From positions 1 to 41,192 of the forward strand of contig NZ_CAACUY010000068.1 in NCBI RefSeq assembly GCF_900659615.1: 41,192 nt of DNA, written 5' to 3'. The translations under genes and the position numbers were made by a program. Shown piece after piece: positions 1 to 8,339 of the stretch (position 1 is its first letter; every line of letters starts with the position of its first letter). The DNA comes from Actinomadura fibrosa. Its GTDB lineage: Bacteria > Actinomycetota > Actinomycetes > Streptosporangiales > Streptosporangiaceae. The notes below the pieces were generated by a model. It did not search any database and was not told the origin of the DNA. It saw only the letters and a list, made by a program, of their open reading frames with translations.

Positions 1-965
1 CTCTTCGATCTCGGTGCCGCGCCCGCTCGCGCCGTGCCCGCTGGCGCCGTGTCCGCCGACTTCGGCCGCGCCGCGTCCACCCGCGCCCCGTCCACCGACT
101 CCGGTCGCGCTGCGTCCGCTTCGACCGGCGGCTGGGTCTTCGTTGCGGCCAAGCGGTCGCGGAGGTCGTCGGCTTCGCGCTCCAGGGCGGCGACTCGTTG
201 CCGGAGGTCGGCGGCCTCGGCTTGGGCACGCGCCAGGTCGTCCGGCGGGGGCACGTGCCGGACGCGTTCGTACGCGTCCACCCACCGCGTGACCTCGGTG
301 CCGGGCAGCCCGCAGGCCGCCGCGAAGTGCCCGACCCGGGTGACCTCCCGGTCGCTCGCCGACCGCCACCGGTCCTTCTGGAGCATCGCGCTGATCGTGG
401 CGTCCGGCAGCATGCCCCACGAGCGCTTCTCGATCTCCGACTGCCGGGGCGACCCCGCCCACGCCCGCAGCTCCCGCAGCAGCGCGTAGAACTCCCGGAC
501 GTCGCGCGCCGCCGCCGGATCGGGCAGCCGCCGCCCGCCGCCGAACACCGGCTCCGTCCACGGCGTGAATGCCAGCGGATGCCGTGCCGCCAGCCGCCGC
601 CACGGCACCTTCGGCCGGTACGCCTCCACGATCCGCGTCGGCTTGCCGTGCCCGTTCCGCTCGAACGCGGCGCGCAGGCCGTTCCCCCGCTCGTCCCACT
701 GGGCCTGCTCCACCGCCGCCCAGCGGCCCCGCACGTCCCCGACCTCGCCGCCGTCGATTCCCGCCGCCGCCAGGCACGCGCTGACGACCTCCCACGACAT
801 CAGCTCGCCCGTGCCGTCCAGCAGATCCCGGACCGTCGACTCCAGCAGACCGGTACGCTCCGCCAGGACGCCCGGTCCGCTCCCCTCCAGCCGGACGGCC
901 AGATCGCGGGCGAAGGCGGCCTTCCGGTCGAGATAGGAGTCCAACGCCCGCTCCGTCCGTCTCAC
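1..965 (-). CDS. HTH and coiled-coil regulator-like protein, partial (C-terminus off left edge)
   Basis: A minus-strand frame is open from a GTG at 963-965 (preceded by a GGGG-rich Shine-Dalgarno-like stretch) to the window edge, so about 321 residues are visible and the C-terminus is missing. Residues about 15-60 (LAERTGLLESTVRDLLDG) look like an XRE-type helix-turn-helix. A second, weaker HTH-like stretch lies around residues 165-225 (MLPDATISAMLQKDRW ... VTRVGHFAAACGL). A short heptad-rich coiled coil follows at about 245-275 (AEAADLRQRVAALEREADDLRD), then a low-complexity Ala/Pro/Asp tail of imperfect repeats. This resembles actinobacterial cytoplasmic proteins that carry XRE-like domains and a repetitive tail; DNA binding is inferred. 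The function is unknown. Confidence 0.7.
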   Translation of the reverse strand, partial: MRRTERALDSYLDRKAAFARDLAVRLEGSGPGVLAERTGLLESTVRDLLDGTGELMSWEVVSACLAAAGIDGGEVGDVRGRWAAVEQAQWDERGNGLRAAFERNGHGKPTRIVEAYRPKVPWRRLAARHPLAFTPWTEPVFGGGRRLPDPAAARDVREFYALLRELRAWAGSPRQSEIEKRSWGMLPDATISAMLQKDRWRSASDREVTRVGHFAAACGLPGTEVTRWVDAYERVRHVPPPDDLARAQAEAADLRQRVAALEREADDLRDRLAATKTQPPVEADAARPESVDGARVDAARPKSADTAPAGTARAGAAPRSK

Positions 966-1191
966 GCGTCCCCGCCCCGAGGCGACCAACCACGATGCAG
1001 TGCCCGCGCGCGCGAGGTGGGCGAGTTATCCGGATGTTCGCGTCCACGTGGCCATCTGTACGGACGAGGGCCCCGGCCGGGACGCTTCCGGGAACGGACC
1101 GGCCTTCCAGGAACGAACCAGGAACCCCCAGAACCCACCAGGACCCCGGCGAATCGGCGGTACCCGCCGGTGTTCGGCCACGCTGGCACCC

Positions 1192-1626
1192 ATGAGACGT
1201 GGATGCCGACCCCGCTCCGTTTCCTACGCCGCCCTGGCCGTCGAGCGCTTCCGCAACTGGCCCCTGGCGGTCCGCCGTGCGGACTGCGGCCCCGGCCGGG
1301 CTCTCACCCTCGCCGGCATCCAGATCGTCCATCTCCACCAGGACGACCTCGCCGAGGTGCTCCTCACCGAACGGGTCATCGGCCGCCTCAGCCCCGCCCT
1401 CACCTCGTCCGGCCGCGTGGACATCCTCCCGGACACCCCCTGGGTCCAAGTCCACCTGGACACCGACGGCGACCTCTTCCTCCTGCAATCCCTGGTCAGC
1501 CTCGCCATCCAGACCAACGACCCCCCCACCCCAACCCACCGCCGCCCCAACACCCCCTGCCCCTACCTACGCCCCACACACGTCCCCGCCCCGCCCAGAC
1601 CGTTTTCCCAATCCGCCCGCCTCTAG
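1192..1626 (+). CDS. Luciferase-domain-like (DUF5519-type) small protein
   Basis: A 144-residue protein starting at ATG 1192 (MRRGCRPRSVSYAALAVER). The order of motifs (FRNWPLAVRRADCGPG, then IVHLHQDDLAEVLLTERVIGRL, then VHLDTDGDLFLLQSLVSLAI) matches small actinobacterial proteins annotated as luciferase-domain or DUF5519. That name comes from remote similarity and does not imply light emission. The core ends near residue 105; the last 40 residues are a Pro/Thr-rich tail that may be a read-through of poorly conserved sequence. The upstream frame stays open, but the ATG matches the usual start of the family. It stands alone between two minus-strand genes. The biochemical role is unknown. Confidence 0.65.
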   Translation: MRRGCRPRSVSYAALAVERFRNWPLAVRRADCGPGRALTLAGIQIVHLHQDDLAEVLLTERVIGRLSPALTSSGRVDILPDTPWVQVHLDTDGDLFLLQSLVSLAIQTNDPPTPTHRRPNTPCPYLRPTHVPAPPRPFSQSARL

Positions 1627-1706
1627 GGACCCCGAACGAACGGAAGGCCTCCGCGATCACGCGGAAGCCCTCTGTCCTCACTGCTCAGCCTTCGACGGCG
1701 ATCGGT

Positions 1707-3134
1707 TCAGCCGACGGTACGGCTGAGCTCCTCGGCATCTTCGAGAGCGTGCTTCTGCATCTCGACGAGGTGCCCCACGGCCAGTCCCGGGACGCTTCGC
1801 AGGATCTCCTCGACCTGCTCGGCCCGTGGCTGGTCATCAGGAAGGGGGGCCGAGCCGGACACCTTGAACTCCGTGATCAGGCGCGCGAGCGCGACGCCGG
1901 CGACGATCTCGAACAGCGGTGGGGGATCGCCCTTGTCGATGAGGATCTGGAACGCCTTCTGCAGCCGGATCGGGACCAGGTGCCAGACCAGATCGAACAC
2001 CAGGCACTGCGGGGCGTACCGACCGAGGGCGTCGACGGCCGCACGGCCGAGCGACTGGACGGGAAGCGACTGGCCGGCGAGTTCGATCACCGGATCCGAC
2101 CAGAGGGCCTGCCACCAGCGCGCGGCGCGCATGGCGGCCTGCCTTCCCGGTGGCGCGAGCCAGATGGCGCTGTTGACGAAGAAGTGCTCGATCTTGCGGA
2201 ACTGAGGCAGCCAGCCGTGGGTAACCGGATCGGTGAAGCCGGTGCGGTCCGGTACGCCGGGCAGGCCGCGGAGGTTGATGTCGAAGTGGTGATGCCAGGT
2301 CGAGTCGGCGACGATCCGTCCGACGGTCGCCGCGTGCCCTTCGTACGCAGAGAGGACACCGACCTCGCGACCGGGCGTGTTGGAGCTGGGGTCCACGATC
2401 GTCCCCCAGGCGACGACCTGCGGGACGGCTCCGGCAGGCCATTCCGGTGTCGGTTGCGGCGGCATCGCCGGAGCGACGGCCTCGCCCTCGTGTTGGTGGT
2501 CAGGGAAGATGTCGATCGGTCCGGCGGGGCTGCACAGCAGCGGATGCGGCGCCGTCAGGAACGGGCCGGCCCACCGCCGGCGGAGCCGCAGTGGCTGCGG
2601 CGTCGAATCCGACTGGTCGTCGAACTGGAAGGCGGTGTCGGCGCCGGATCGCAGGGTGGTGTTCCAGCCGGGCGGGGCGGCGTCCGGTGCGGGCAGCCGC
2701 CGCATCTTGCCCGCGCGCGGAAGGCTGCCCATGGCCATGCCGAGGTTCGCGTGGTCGCCGGTGATGAGGACGCCGCCCGCGCGGCCGTTCATGAACGCGG
2801 TGACGGCGTCGAGTTCCGCTCCGGCCAGTTGCGGTGCGGACTCGATGCTGTAGAGCCAGAGCTCATCGAACGCGTCCAACTCCAGTGCCCGGTCGAGCGT
2901 GAGGTTCTGGTTGGGCGTGGACGGGTCGGCGCGGCGATGCGCCGTCGTCACCTCGAACCGGACCCAGGGATAGTGGCTGCTCGTCAGAGTCGAGATGACC
3001 TGTTGCAGTCCGAGAAACGGGCCGCCGTCGAACCTGATCCCTCCGTCCGCATAAAGGAGGATCTTGACGACTGCCGGTCGCAGCCAGGGAAAGAGGCGCG
3101 GCCAGTCGGGTGGGGGAACAATGAGATCTGGCAC
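1707..3134 (-). CDS. Hypothetical protein with glutamine-amidotransferase-like N-terminal fold
   Basis: A 475-residue protein starting at ATG 3134 (MPDLIVPPPDWPRLFPWL). Residues 24-135 alternate beta strands and helices like a ThuA or class-I glutamine amidotransferase fold: KILLYADGG, a strand with FEVTTAHRR, FDELWLYSI, then AVTAFMNGRAGGVLITGDHANLG. I see no clear Cys-His-Glu triad, so a catalytic role is doubtful. The middle section contains HH and GDH motifs (TWHHHFDINLRG). The C-terminal 130 residues are helical and hydrophobic (FDLVWHLVPIRLQKAFQILI). There is no signal peptide. It is a single gene, convergent with the DUF5519-type gene. I do not recognise a named family; the coding call rests on coherent codon use and protein-like composition. 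Confidence 0.7.
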   Translation of the reverse strand: MPDLIVPPPDWPRLFPWLRPAVVKILLYADGGIRFDGGPFLGLQQVISTLTSSHYPWVRFEVTTAHRRADPSTPNQNLTLDRALELDAFDELWLYSIESAPQLAGAELDAVTAFMNGRAGGVLITGDHANLGMAMGSLPRAGKMRRLPAPDAAPPGWNTTLRSGADTAFQFDDQSDSTPQPLRLRRRWAGPFLTAPHPLLCSPAGPIDIFPDHQHEGEAVAPAMPPQPTPEWPAGAVPQVVAWGTIVDPSSNTPGREVGVLSAYEGHAATVGRIVADSTWHHHFDINLRGLPGVPDRTGFTDPVTHGWLPQFRKIEHFFVNSAIWLAPPGRQAAMRAARWWQALWSDPVIELAGQSLPVQSLGRAAVDALGRYAPQCLVFDLVWHLVPIRLQKAFQILIDKGDPPPLFEIVAGVALARLITEFKVSGSAPLPDDQPRAEQVEEILRSVPGLAVGHLVEMQKHALEDAEELSRTVG

Positions 3135-4120
3135 GATTCACTCCCGTGCGCTCGACGTCGGGCCATGTAGTCCGTCGGGCCCGTGTTTCGATTCCCGCCC
3201 AGGGTAATCCCGTTAAGGAGCTATAGCCCTGTAATGGCCGAATGTGGGCATTGGTGACAATAAGGGGGGATTGTGAGATGGAAGTGAACGGTGAGGTCTT
3301 TACTTGAAAGATCGAATTTCATCGTTCATGAGGGAGAGATCGCCTGCGCTCGAGACGTGGGCCTGAGTCAGGCCCGCTGGGTCGGGCGCGGACGAGGAAA
3401 GTGCGGCGGTAGGTCGTCCGCCAACCCGGCGGCGGCATCCGGTCAGGACGCCTCGGTCGCTCCGGGCGATCACCTGCGCGAATGTCGGTCGACGGTGTCT
3501 TTCGGTTCTCTCGGCCGCCCGGAGTTCTTCCGCGTCATGCGCGCTCATCTCACTTGCTTGACTCTCGTCATTGCGGACAGATTGGCGCGGATACTCGTGC
3601 TGATAAGGTCGATCGCTCACGCGATGGTGTCCTAAGTGGTGGGCATGGCGTGATTCTGCCGTGTGCGCGTTCACCGCTCTGGCGGCGTACGGGGAAGTCA
3701 GGATCGCTCGTGGCGGCGACCACGCGGGAGCGGAAGCCGGATCCTCGGTCGTTGGGCCAAGGGATATGAGAGGAAGGAAAGTGTGCGAAAGGTCCATCGA
3801 ATCCCGCACCCGGAACCTCCTTGATCTCTCGGTCGGCCCGGTGGCGGTATTCGTCGGACGCGCGCCGAGGTCGGCCGCTCATTCCTTCTACGGTCATATG
3901 ACCCTGGCCAAGGCGGCATCGGGTCAGTGGTTCCCCGGTTGGGAGATAACCCGGACCTACGTCGAGGCGTGCGGGGAGACGTCCGTGTGTGGCGGCGGCA
4001 CCGACACGAGACGGCCGCCCTGATCCAAGCCGCCGATCGGGCAGGAGGCCACGGGGCGTCGTGTTCCAACGGGTGGAATCGGGGCGTTGACAGGGGCGGG
4101 GGAGCGATCAGTGTGGAGGC
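3135..4120. other. Gene-poor 986-bp gap
   Basis: Short frames here have poor composition, and the base composition is more balanced than in the flanks (for example 3190-3320). The best candidate gene is a GTG frame at 3781-4023 (80 residues) behind an AGGAAGG Shine-Dalgarno-like site; it has no recognisable domain. A TTGACA hexamer at 4086-4091 lies just upstream of the GH53 gene but has no convincing -10 partner before the start codon. The stretch probably holds the divergent promoters of the flanking genes and perhaps decayed coding sequence. Confidence 0.4.
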
Positions 4121-5611
4121 ATGATCCGTATCGCTGTCGCCGGCGTGGTGCTCGCGGCGTCCGGTGTTCTCATGCCCGCCGCTGCCGCTCAGGCCGGGAC
4201 GGTTCGCGCGCCGGTGGTGAATCTGGCGCTGGCAGGGACGGCCACGGCGGACACCGGGACGGCATCGGCCGCCGTGGACGGGGACGCGGCGACGGCGTGG
4301 TGTCCGGCCGGGGCGTCCGGTGCCGTGACCGTCGATCTCAAGCGGGTCAGGCGGCTCGACGGGTTCGGGGTCACGCTGCTCGGCAGCGTCTCAGCGCGGG
4401 TCAGGATCGCTACGGCAACGGCGTCCGGGCGGTTCCGCGTCGCGCGCACGGCAGATGTCGCGGCCGGGACGCCGGTGTGGCTGCGCGCGCCGGGCAAAGC
4501 CAGGTGGGTGCGGCTGTCGATGGACGGGGACGGCGGCGTCCCCTGCCTCGGTGAGCTGCGGACGCTGGGACGCGGAGAGCCGATGATCGTCGGGCATGAC
4601 CTGTCGTTCGCCGTGCAGGAGGCGGCGGCCGGTGCGCGGTACACCGACCGCGGTAGGGCCGCGCCGCCGGAGCGGATCCTCGCCGATCACGGCGCCAACT
4701 ACGTCCGGCTAAGGCTGTGGGTCAATCCGCCCGCCGGGTATAGCGACCTGCCGAACGTGCTGGCCATGGCGCGGCGAGCCAAGGCCGCGGGGATGCGGTT
4801 GCTCCTCGACCCCCACTACAGCGACTTCTGGGCTGACCCGCAGAAGCAGCCGACCCCAGAGGCGTGGGCTGGCCAGGACCTGGACACCCTCGCCGCCACC
4901 GTGCGCACCTACACCCGCGACGTGCTGAACCGGCTGAGCGCCCAGGGCACCCCGGCGGACATGCTGCAACTGGGCAACGAGATCCGCAACGGGATGCTGT
5001 GGCCGACCGGGTACATCGACTGGTCCAAGGGGACCGGCTGGGACGCGCTCGGGACGCTGCTGCGTGCCGCCGCCGCGGGCGCCCGGGACGCCCGGGGCCG
5101 CACGCCGAGGCTCGTCGTCCATTTCGACCAGGGCGGCGACAACGCGTGGAGCCGGTCGTTCTTCGACCACGTCGTGGCGCAGCGCGTGCCGTTCGACGTG
5201 ATCGGGCTGTCGTACTACCCGTTCTGGCACGGCACGCTGTCCGACCTGCGCGCCAACCTCGACGACCTCGCGGCCCGGTATCGCCGGGACGTGGCGGTCG
5301 TCGAGACGCAGTACGGCTGGACGCTCGCCAACGGCGACGGGCTCGGCAACTTCCTGTGGCAGGAGTCGCAGCTCGTCCCGGGGTATCCGGCGAGCCCGGA
5401 CGGGCAGACGGCGTTCCTGTCCGATCTGCTGTCGATCGTCGCGGCCGTCCCGCACGGTCGTGGCGCGGGCGTCTTCTACTGGCAGCCGGAGTGGATTCCC
5501 GGTGTCGGCTGGGCGCCCGGGGAGGGGACGCCCAACGACAACCTCACGCTGTTCGACTTCCAGGGCCGCGCCCTGCGGTCGGTCGGCTTCACCGATCCGC
5601 TCCGCGGCTGA
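4121..5611 (+). CDS. Secreted GH53 arabinogalactan endo-beta-1,4-galactanase
   Basis: A 496-residue secreted glycoside hydrolase, expected to cut beta-1,4-galactan side chains of pectin. ATG 4121 is preceded by GTGGAGGC. Residues 1-26 form a signal peptide (hydrophobic core, then AAAAQAG). Residues 30-150 form a discoidin- or CBM-like beta-sandwich (VDGDAATAWCPAG, VTVDLKRVRRLDGFGV). The catalytic GH53 barrel spans about 155-490: NYVRLRLWVNP, LLLDPHYSDFWADP, acid/base Glu287 in LQLGNEIRNGMLW, nucleophile Glu395 in VVETQYGW, and FYWQPEW near the end. GH53 enzymes often have VVETAYPW at the nucleophile; Gln-Tyr-Gly is a small variation. It converges on the M28 peptidase with a hairpin in the 33-bp gap. 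No sugar transporter or regulator is adjacent. Confidence 0.93.
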   Translation: MIRIAVAGVVLAASGVLMPAAAAQAGTVRAPVVNLALAGTATADTGTASAAVDGDAATAWCPAGASGAVTVDLKRVRRLDGFGVTLLGSVSARVRIATATASGRFRVARTADVAAGTPVWLRAPGKARWVRLSMDGDGGVPCLGELRTLGRGEPMIVGHDLSFAVQEAAAGARYTDRGRAAPPERILADHGANYVRLRLWVNPPAGYSDLPNVLAMARRAKAAGMRLLLDPHYSDFWADPQKQPTPEAWAGQDLDTLAATVRTYTRDVLNRLSAQGTPADMLQLGNEIRNGMLWPTGYIDWSKGTGWDALGTLLRAAAAGARDARGRTPRLVVHFDQGGDNAWSRSFFDHVVAQRVPFDVIGLSYYPFWHGTLSDLRANLDDLAARYRRDVAVVETQYGWTLANGDGLGNFLWQESQLVPGYPASPDGQTAFLSDLLSIVAAVPHGRGAGVFYWQPEWIPGVGWAPGEGTPNDNLTLFDFQGRALRSVGFTDPLRG

Positions 5612-5614
5612 CGG

Positions 5615-5644
5615 CCGCCCGGGCCGGTCCTCCGGCCGCGGCGG
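5615..5644. terminator. Hairpin between convergent genes
   Basis: The perfect 6-bp stem GGCCGG (5622-5627) / CCGGCC (5632-5637) has a TCCT loop and is extended by 5615-5619 pairing with 5640-5644 after a 2x2 internal loop. It lies in the short gap between the GH53 and M28 stop codons and could terminate both strands. There is no U-tract, as is common in actinobacteria. Confidence 0.55.
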
Positions 5645-7060
5645 TCAGGCGGGGCGGGGGAAGGCGACCGGGCTGTGGTGCCCGTCGTGGTCGAGGGCGC
5701 GCACGCCGAAGAAGACGTTGTCCTTGGACAGGTCGATGGTCGCCGAGGTGACGTCGCCGACGGGGATGGCGTGTGTCCAGTCGGGGCTGGTCGTCTCCCG
5801 CCACACGACCTCGTATCCGGCGAGGTCGGGTTCGGGGCCGCGCGTCCAGACGAGGTCGGTGTCGTTGGTCAGCCGGTCGGTGCGGATCCGGACGTCCTTC
5901 GGCGTTCCGGGCGCCTGCGCCAGCGACCACAGGGCGGCGGCGTTCACGCGGGCGACGCGCGCGATGTAGGGGAAGTCGCAGAACTCGGGGAGGTCGCCGT
6001 ACCGCTTGCCGCCCTCCACGCGGACGTCCTGGTGCTGGTGGTCGAAGTTCTCGTTCGGCTCGGTGAAGCGGGCGGCGGGGTAGCCCTGTTCGAGGAAGCC
6101 GATGTGGTCGCCGCCGCGCAGGTAGCGGTCGCGCCGGTAGATGATCCGGACGTCCATGCCGGTGGCGCCGTTGTGCGCGACGGAGCGGGTGAAGCGGGCG
6201 AGCTGGCGTGCGGGGGAGTCGTTCTCGCCGCCGACCGCGCGGCGGACGTTCGCCTCCTCGGGGGTCTCGGCGGTCGGGACGCCCTCGGCGAACAGCCGGA
6301 CGGTGCGGGGGTCGCGCGTTCCGTCGTCCGCGGTGGCGCTGCCGACGATGTCGTTGGTGAACATCGCCTGGACGTCGGCGCCCGCGGCCTTGTAACGGCC
6401 GGCCATGTACCGGGCGCCGTACAGGCCCTGCTCCTCGCCCGCGACGGCGGCGAAGACGATGGTGGCCTTCGGGCGGCGGGTGGCCATGACGCGGGCGAGC
6501 TCCATGGCGACGGCCACCCCGGAGGCGTCGTCGTCGGCGCCGGGCGCGTCCGCGGTGGCGTTCATGACGTCGGTGACCCGCGAGTCGTAGTGGCCGGACA
6601 CGACGTAGATCCGGTCGGGCGTGGCGGAGCCGCGCAGCGTCGCGACGATGTTCGTGATGCGCGTCGGGACGGGGATGCGGGACGCGGGCTCCTGGACGTA
6701 GGACTGCGCCTCGACCGTCATCCGTCCGCCGGACGCGGCGGCGTAGCGGCGCATCTCCGCGAGGATCCAGTCGCGGGCGGCGCCGATGCCGCGGTTCGGG
6801 TCGTCCTGGCTGGAGAGGGTGTGCCGGGTGCCGAAGCCCACGAGCCTCCGGACGGTCTCCTCGACGCGGCGCCGGTCGATGTCGCGCAGCAGCGCCCGCA
6901 GTTCGGCGTCGGGTGGCTGGGCGGTGACGGGGCGGCCGGGTCCGGCCATCGCGCCCGCCTCCCGCGCCGCCGCCGGACGGCCCCGCGCCGCGACGCCGGT
7001 GGTGACGGCGGCCGTCGAAAGGGTCAGGAAGGTCCTGCGCCGGTACTCGTTGATGCCCAC
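5645..7060 (-). CDS. Tat-exported M28 family zinc aminopeptidase
   Basis: A 471-residue exported metallopeptidase from ATG 7060. The N-terminus has a twin-arginine-type signal (RRRTFLTLSTAAVTTG). The M28 zinc-site motifs are in order: His157 in SGHYDS, the GADDDASG cluster (174-181), the Glu209-Glu210 pair in GEEQGLYG, Asp237 in FTNDIVG, and a late His (341/343) in the NFDHQHQ segment. After residue about 385 comes a fibronectin-III-like domain (DLVWTRGPEPDLAGYEVVWRET). The family removes N-terminal residues from peptides; the precise specificity is unknown. It is a monocistronic gene convergent with GH53. Confidence 0.92.
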   Translation of the reverse strand: MGINEYRRRTFLTLSTAAVTTGVAARGRPAAAREAGAMAGPGRPVTAQPPDAELRALLRDIDRRRVEETVRRLVGFGTRHTLSSQDDPNRGIGAARDWILAEMRRYAAASGGRMTVEAQSYVQEPASRIPVPTRITNIVATLRGSATPDRIYVVSGHYDSRVTDVMNATADAPGADDDASGVAVAMELARVMATRRPKATIVFAAVAGEEQGLYGARYMAGRYKAAGADVQAMFTNDIVGSATADDGTRDPRTVRLFAEGVPTAETPEEANVRRAVGGENDSPARQLARFTRSVAHNGATGMDVRIIYRRDRYLRGGDHIGFLEQGYPAARFTEPNENFDHQHQDVRVEGGKRYGDLPEFCDFPYIARVARVNAAALWSLAQAPGTPKDVRIRTDRLTNDTDLVWTRGPEPDLAGYEVVWRETTSPDWTHAIPVGDVTSATIDLSKDNVFFGVRALDHDGHHSPVAFPRPA

Positions 7061-7235
7061 GAAAACGGTCTATTCGGGTATTTCGGCGCTGTCCAGGGTC
7101 GAAGGATGCCAGGGATCGGGCCGCGCGGGTGGCGATGATTGCGGGCGGCGGTGCGTGATCGGCGCTTCCGCCGTACACTCCGGTTCCCGGAGCCGCAGGA
7201 TTTCGTCCGGCTCCTTTTGATCCGCGGAGGCGGGC

Positions 7236-7679
7236 ATGGCCGTGCCACGGGGTATGGGAATCCTTCTTCGTTTGCTCGTCGCCGCCGGACTCGCGGTCGA
7301 CGCGTGGATCCACTGGCGTTTCGCCCCCGACATGGCCCCCGGCAAGAACGCCCCGAGCGGCACCATCGCGGGGGACGACCTGTTCCGCGCGCAGGCGATC
7401 GCGGCCGTCGTCGCCGCGGTCCTCGTGCTCGCGTGGGCGAGCAAGTGGACGTACGCGATCGCGTTCGTGGTGGCCGCCAGCGCCGCCGGGGCCGTCCTCG
7501 CGTACTACTGGTGGGACTTCGGCCGGATCGGCCCGATCCCGCGCATGTACGACCCGTCCTGGTACAGCGACAAGACGATCAGCCTGGCGGGCGAGGTCGT
7601 GGCCGCGCTCGCCGCGCTCGCGGGGTTCTTCACCGTGGGCGACCGGGAGCGCCGCCGCAGCACCGCCCCGACCCGCTGA
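7236..7679 (+). CDS. Small four-helix integral membrane protein
   Basis: A 147-residue protein from ATG 7236, with GGAGGC just upstream. Four hydrophobic helices are visible: 8-24 (GILLRLLVAAGLAVDAW), about 50-66 (AQAIAAVVAAVLVLAWA), about 71-91 (YAIAFVVAASAAGAVLAYYW) and about 118-134 (GEVVAALAALAGFF). A conserved-looking IHWRFAPDMAPG loop follows helix 1. Similar unnamed proteins occur in actinobacteria; the function is unknown. Its last codons and stop are part of an 18-bp tandem repeat that continues downstream. Confidence 0.78.
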   Translation: MAVPRGMGILLRLLVAAGLAVDAWIHWRFAPDMAPGKNAPSGTIAGDDLFRAQAIAAVVAAVLVLAWASKWTYAIAFVVAASAAGAVLAYYWWDFGRIGPIPRMYDPSWYSDKTISLAGEVVAALAALAGFFTVGDRERRRSTAPTR

Positions 7680-7760
7680 GCCGCCCCGACCCGCTGAGCC
7701 GCCCCGGCCCGCTGAGCCACCCCGGCCCGCTGAGCCGCCCCGGCCCGCTGGGCCGCCCTA
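7662..7760 (+). repeat. 18-bp tandem repeat that includes the stop codon of the preceding gene
   Basis: Five 18-bp units of consensus GCCGCCCCGGCCCGCTGA start at 7662, 7680, 7698, 7716 and 7734, plus a half unit at 7752-7760. Unit 1 is the end of the membrane-protein gene (codons for Thr-Ala-Pro-Thr-Arg-stop). Units 2-4 repeat the in-frame TGA; unit 5 has TGG instead. Differences between units are one or two bases. Confidence 0.9.
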
Positions 7761-7814
7761 GCCCCGCGCGCCCGCTCAGTGGGGGGCGCCGGGCGCCGGG
7801 GGTCAAAGCGGCTC

Positions 7815-7832
7815 CTGGGGGCCGCCCCCCAG
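7815..7832. terminator. GC-rich hairpin between convergent genes
   Basis: The stem CTGGGGG (7815-7821) pairs with CCCCCAG (7826-7832) across a 4-nt loop. Pairable runs follow (CGGGGCTACCGCCCC). It sits 28 bp from the stop of the AhpD-like gene and would serve minus-strand transcription and also the membrane gene. Confidence 0.55.
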
Positions 7833-7859
7833 ACCCTCGGGGCTACCGCCCCAAAGCGC

Positions 7860-8339
7860 TCAGCGCCGTGGCGGCACGCACATCGTGTCGAGGCCGAGGA
7901 CGTGGTTGAGGCGGCCGAACGCCAGCCAGGAGCCGATGCTCATGCTCAGCTCCACGATCTCGGCCTGGGTGTAGTGCGCGGTCATCCGCGTCCAGAACTC
8001 GTCGTCGAGGCCGTGGTGGTCGAGCGCGTACCGTTCGGCGTACTCGGCGGCGAGCCGGGTGCGGTCGTCGAACGCCTCGGTGGTGCGCCATTCGGCCACC
8101 GCGCCCGCGAAGCCGTCCTCGACCTTCCGGCCGTCCCGCTCGGTGCGCCAGTCGAGGCAGAAGACGCAGCCGTTGATCTGCGCGATCCGCAGCCGCGCCG
8201 CCTCGAACTCGCGGAGCCCGAGGGTCGTGTGGGCGTAGACGGACAGCGAGAAGTGCGAGGCGGCCGTGCCGATGCCGGGGACCATCTCGCCCCACACGTA
8301 CTCGATCGGGTCCTTGCCCTCGGGGATGTCGATGTTCAC
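7860..8339 (-). CDS. AhpD-like / carboxymuconolactone decarboxylase family protein
   Basis: A 159-residue protein from GTG 8339 with an AAGGAG Shine-Dalgarno; the GTG overlaps the upstream stop as GTGA. The helical AhpD-like core contains Cys58-X-X-Cys61 (INGCVFCLDWRT), the redox pair used by alkylhydroperoxidase-type members, followed by helices of the type AAEYAERYALDHHGLDDEFW. Family members reduce peroxides or act on lactones; here the CxxC favours a disulfide or peroxidase role. It is the second gene of a two-gene operon with the dehydrogenase, so it may act on the same metabolite or protect that pathway. Confidence 0.88.
   Translation of the reverse strand: MNIDIPEGKDPIEYVWGEMVPGIGTAASHFSLSVYAHTTLGLREFEAARLRIAQINGCVFCLDWRTERDGRKVEDGFAGAVAEWRTTEAFDDRTRLAAEYAERYALDHHGLDDEFWTRMTAHYTQAEIVELSMSIGSWLAFGRLNHVLGLDTMCVPPRR

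Noticed and set aside
198..3170. A 990-codon plus-strand frame through the first two genes
   Set aside because: It runs antisense to two better genes and has low-complexity Arg/Pro composition.
3175..3205. Sequence resembling a tRNA T-arm (TTTCGATTCCCGCCCAGGG)
   Set aside because: No acceptor, D-arm or anticodon stem pairs with it on either strand.
7780..7860. CRISPR or mobile repeat
   Set aside because: The GC-rich palindromes are not regularly spaced and are better explained as terminator hairpins.
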